NCBI GenBank assembly: GCA_000733915.1
Contig: JPOM01000001.1
Coordinates: forward strand, 2,294,001-2,358,000
Length of the DNA: 64,000 bases
From: Caulobacteraceae bacterium PMMR1
GTDB taxonomy: Bacteria > Pseudomonadota > Alphaproteobacteria > Caulobacterales > Caulobacteraceae
Direction of reading: 5' to 3'
How positions within the stretch are numbered: the stretch's first letter is position 1; each line of letters starts with the position of its first letter. The notes beneath the pieces are model-generated. The model had not been told where the DNA came from, made no database searches, and saw nothing but the letters and a program-made list of their open reading frames with translations. Shown here one piece after another: positions 59,622 through 64,000 of this stretch. The translations under genes and the position numbers were made by a program.

Positions 59622-60285
59622 TCAGCCGAGCGCGTTGCGCACCGCCGCGGCCATGGCGAAGGGCGTCAGCGCCACCGCCGCCAGGCTGTAGGCCGCCAGG
59701 TACGCCGCCCCTGCCGTCCAGGGCAGGCCCTGGGCGTAGGCCGAAAGCGCGCCGGCGCCGAACACCACCGGCGGCACGAAGAGCGGCAGGACCAGCACGG
59801 CGACGAGCAGGCCGCCGCGCCGCGCGCCGAGCCCCAGGGCTGCCCCTGCGCCGCCCAGGTGCGCGAACGCGAGGCCCCCGGCCAGGGCGGTCGCGACCTC
59901 CAGCCCCGCCAGGCGCAGGGGCGCCCCAAGCCGGTCGCGATCACCGGCGCGAGCAGGGCCAGGGGCAGGCCGGCGGCCGTCCAGTGCGCCAGCGCCTTCA
60001 CGGCGCAGACCGCCTCCAGCGGCGCCGGCCCGAGCGCCAGCAGATCGAGCGCCCGTCCTCGAAGTCGCGCTCGAACAGGCGCTCCAGCGACAGGAGCGAG
60101 GTCAGGGCCAGGGCGGCGAAGGCTACGCCAGGCGACAGCGCCGCCAGGTGCTCCGGCGCAGGCCCGGCCGCCAGCGGCAGCAAGGTCGCGAACCCGGCGT
60201 AGAAGGCGGCGGCGAACAGCGGCCCGCCGGCGCGTCCCCAGGCGAGCCCCAGCTCCCGGCGATAGAGCGCCAAAAGGCCGCTCAT
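59622..60285 (-). pseudogene. ccmB: Heme exporter protein CcmB, two apparent -1 frameshifts
   Basis: CcmB is the membrane subunit of the CcmABCD complex for cytochrome c maturation. From ATG 60285, [20 protein letters not shown] ... LERLFERDFEDG is clear. The frame then shifts in a C run (60052-60054) to ALDLLALGPAPLEAVCAVKA and AHWTAAGLPLALLAPVIA. A second shift at 59924-59927 leads to LRLAGLEVATALAGGLAF and VLVLPLFVPPVVFGAG, ending RNALG. Each break is one base short; restoring both gives 221 aa, the normal length. All conserved helices survive, so error is likelier than decay. The ATG overlaps the ccmA stop (ATGA). Confidence 0.85.
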
Positions 60286-60875
60286 CCGATACGGACCTCC
60301 TGCGCGGGCACGGGCAGGGGATCGTGCACGGCCGCGACGACCAGGCCGCCGCCAGCGAGATGCGCCGCCATCAGCGCGCCGAAGCTGGTGCGGGTGGCCG
60401 CGTCGAGGGGGGCCATGGGCTCGTCCAGCAGCCACAGAGGGCGCGGCGCGGCGATCAGCCGGGCGAGCGCCAGCCGCCGCCTCTGGCCGGCCGACAGGCG
60501 GCGCACCTCCAGCGGCAGGAGGCGCTGAAGATCCAGCGCTTCAGCAGCGCGCGCCTTAGCCTCGCCGCCCGCCCAGGTCGCCCAGAAAGCGAGCTCCTCG
60601 CCCGCCGTGCGCCCGCCCTTCAGGCCATCGGCGTGGCCCAGCCAGTGCAGGCCGCGCGCCTGCGCCTCCTCGGGCGCGACCTCGCCGAAGCCGATCGTCC
60701 CGGCCGCGGGCATGAGCAGGCCCGCGATGGCGCGCAGCAGCGAGGTCTTGCCGGCCCCGTTCGCGCCCACGACCGCGACGGCCTGCCCGGCCTCGACCTG
60801 AAAGCTCAGCCCCTCGAACAGCCGCCGCCCGCCTCGCACCAGGGCGAGATCCCGCACCTGCAGGCGTGCGATCAC
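60282..60875 (-). CDS. ccmA: Heme exporter ATP-binding protein CcmA
   Basis: CcmA (197 aa) is the small ABC ATPase of cytochrome c maturation, releasing heme-loaded CcmE. Walker A is [20 protein letters not shown], the signature is [17 protein letters not shown], Walker B is [16 protein letters not shown] and the switch His is in [10 protein letters not shown]. The length is short as in the family. GTG 60875 ([13 protein letters not shown]) is the best start; the open frame running back through acnA is antisense. It is coupled to ccmB; ccmC, ccmD and ccmE are not in the window. It is divergent from acnA, a gene order I recall from other alphaproteobacteria. Confidence 0.93.
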   Translation of the reverse strand: MIARLQVRDLALVRGGRRLFEGLSFQVEAGQAVAVVGANGAGKTSLLRAIAGLLMPAAGTIGFGEVAPEEAQARGLHWLGHADGLKGGRTAGEELAFWATWAGGEAKARAAEALDLQRLLPLEVRRLSAGQRRRLALARLIAAPRPLWLLDEPMAPLDAATRTSFGALMAAHLAGGGLVVAAVHDPLPVPAQEVRIG

Positions 60876-61037
60876 GCGGGCGCGGCCGCAACAGGTTGAG
60901 CGGACCGATCGACATGGACCGGCAAGGATTGCGGCGCTAGACAGCGCCTCGCCCCGCGGGTCCACCGCCGCGCGCCAGGTGACGCTGTGTGTCCCCCGGC
61001 TCTGCGCGCGAGCCCGCTCAGATGGAGAGCGACCACC

Positions 61038-63734
<2,697 letters not shown>

Positions 63735-63762
63735 AGCCCAGGCGCGCCGCTCGCGGGGTCGC

Positions 63763-64000
63763 TCAGGCGGCTTCGAGGGCGGCGCGCTCGGCCACGGCGA
63801 CGATGTCGGCCATGATCCCGGTCAGGTGGAAGTCCTTGGGCGTGTAGACCCGGGCGACCCCCATCTGCTTCAGCACCAGCGCGTCCTCGGGCGGCACGAT
63901 CCCGCCCACCACCACCGGCGCGTCCAGGCCCTCTGAGCGCATCAGGCGCACGACCTCGCGCACCAGCTCCACATGGCTGCCGGACAGGATCGAAAGCCCC
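63763..64000 (-). CDS. B12-dependent acyl-CoA mutase (MeaA / ethylmalonyl-CoA mutase-like), C-terminal end (partial)
   Basis: The last 78 or so residues of a cobalamin-binding domain, cut off by the window edge. The readable part begins [20 protein letters not shown] and continues [19 protein letters not shown] and [24 protein letters not shown] and [10 protein letters not shown] are hallmarks of the B12-binding domain of methylmalonyl-CoA mutase relatives; the VYTPKDF ending is that of MeaA/ethylmalonyl-CoA mutase rather than MCM (which has a different FGPGT segment). This suggests an ethylmalonyl-CoA-type pathway. The His of DxHxxG and the catalytic barrel lie outside the window. Confidence 0.75.
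   Translation of the reverse strand, partial: GLSILSGSHVELVREVVRLMRSEGLDAPVVVGGIVPPEDALVLKQMGVARVYTPKDFHLTGIMADIVAVAERAALEAA

Overview
The window is a very GC-rich, gene-dense stretch of a bacterial chromosome. Its gene set points to the Alphaproteobacteria, most likely Caulobacteraceae (Caulobacter/Phenylobacterium-like). The evidence is a CpdR cell-cycle response regulator, an Usg protein, a CC0125/CC1285-type lipoprotein, DUF1150 next to an IbpA-type Hsp20, FYDLN-acid and TIGR02301 proteins, Flp pilins with TadE-like partners, the MlaA-HpnN hopanoid transport pair, and ccmAB divergent from acnA. This assignment rests on family recognition only; no 16S rRNA or database search was available.

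Layout. 1-2771: end of a histidine operon (hisB-hisH-hisA-hisF-hisE). 2882-6025: nitronate monooxygenase, TIGR02301 protein, NfeD-like membrane protein, pirin and a small lipoprotein. 6139-10016: leuA-leuC-leuD preceded by a candidate promoter, a Leu-rich leader ORF and competing RNA stems. 10064-11378: a Fur-box-like palindrome, a cupredoxin-like lipoprotein and an FTR1 iron permease. 11522-14144: a sugar-acid dehydratase (IlvD/Edd) and a frameshifted SMP-30 lactonase. 14154-19901: S9 peptidase, cysS, aroA and FYDLN-acid protein. 20072-24708: tRNA-Ala(GGC) with terminator, an orphan NadS-type antitoxin/regulator, a large Oar-like TonB receptor of less GC-rich composition, and degraded gene remnants. 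24819-35355: usg, lipoprotein, SDR, CDF transporter, HTH-citrate synthase, DUF2141, hotdog protein, GNAT, ABC-2 exporter, N-formylglutamate amidohydrolase, cpdR and DUF1150. 35402-38482: hsp20 with a possible RNA thermometer, aminopeptidase P and leuB. 38571-42609: mlaA-hpnN facing an MlaC/HpnM-like gene. 42695-48119: heparinase-like protein, rpe, SlyB-like lipoprotein, two TadE-like genes, a pilus N-domain protein and two divergent Flp pilins. 48132-51678: P450, SDR and epoxide hydrolase. 51780-64000: rdgB-hemW, AmpG-like MFS, malic enzyme, aldo/keto reductase, SDR, ccmA-ccmB, acnA and the end of a MeaA/ethylmalonyl-CoA mutase-type gene.

How they work together: most of the window is housekeeping metabolism (His, Leu and aromatic amino acids, TCA cycle and anaplerosis, cysteinyl-tRNA, heme and cytochrome c maturation) mixed with envelope functions (hopanoid and lipid transport, Flp pili, lipoproteins, TonB uptake, iron import).

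A quality warning: six genes (SMP-30 lactonase, cpdR, hsp20, hpnN, MFS start, ccmB) carry seven apparent -1 frameshifts. All are single-base deficits in short G/C runs, which looks more like base-calling or assembly error than gene decay. The most interesting regulatory candidates are the leuA leader and attenuator, the hairpin covering the hsp20 Shine-Dalgarno, and the Fur-type palindrome upstream of the FTR1 pair. I found no CRISPR array, phage or insertion sequence.
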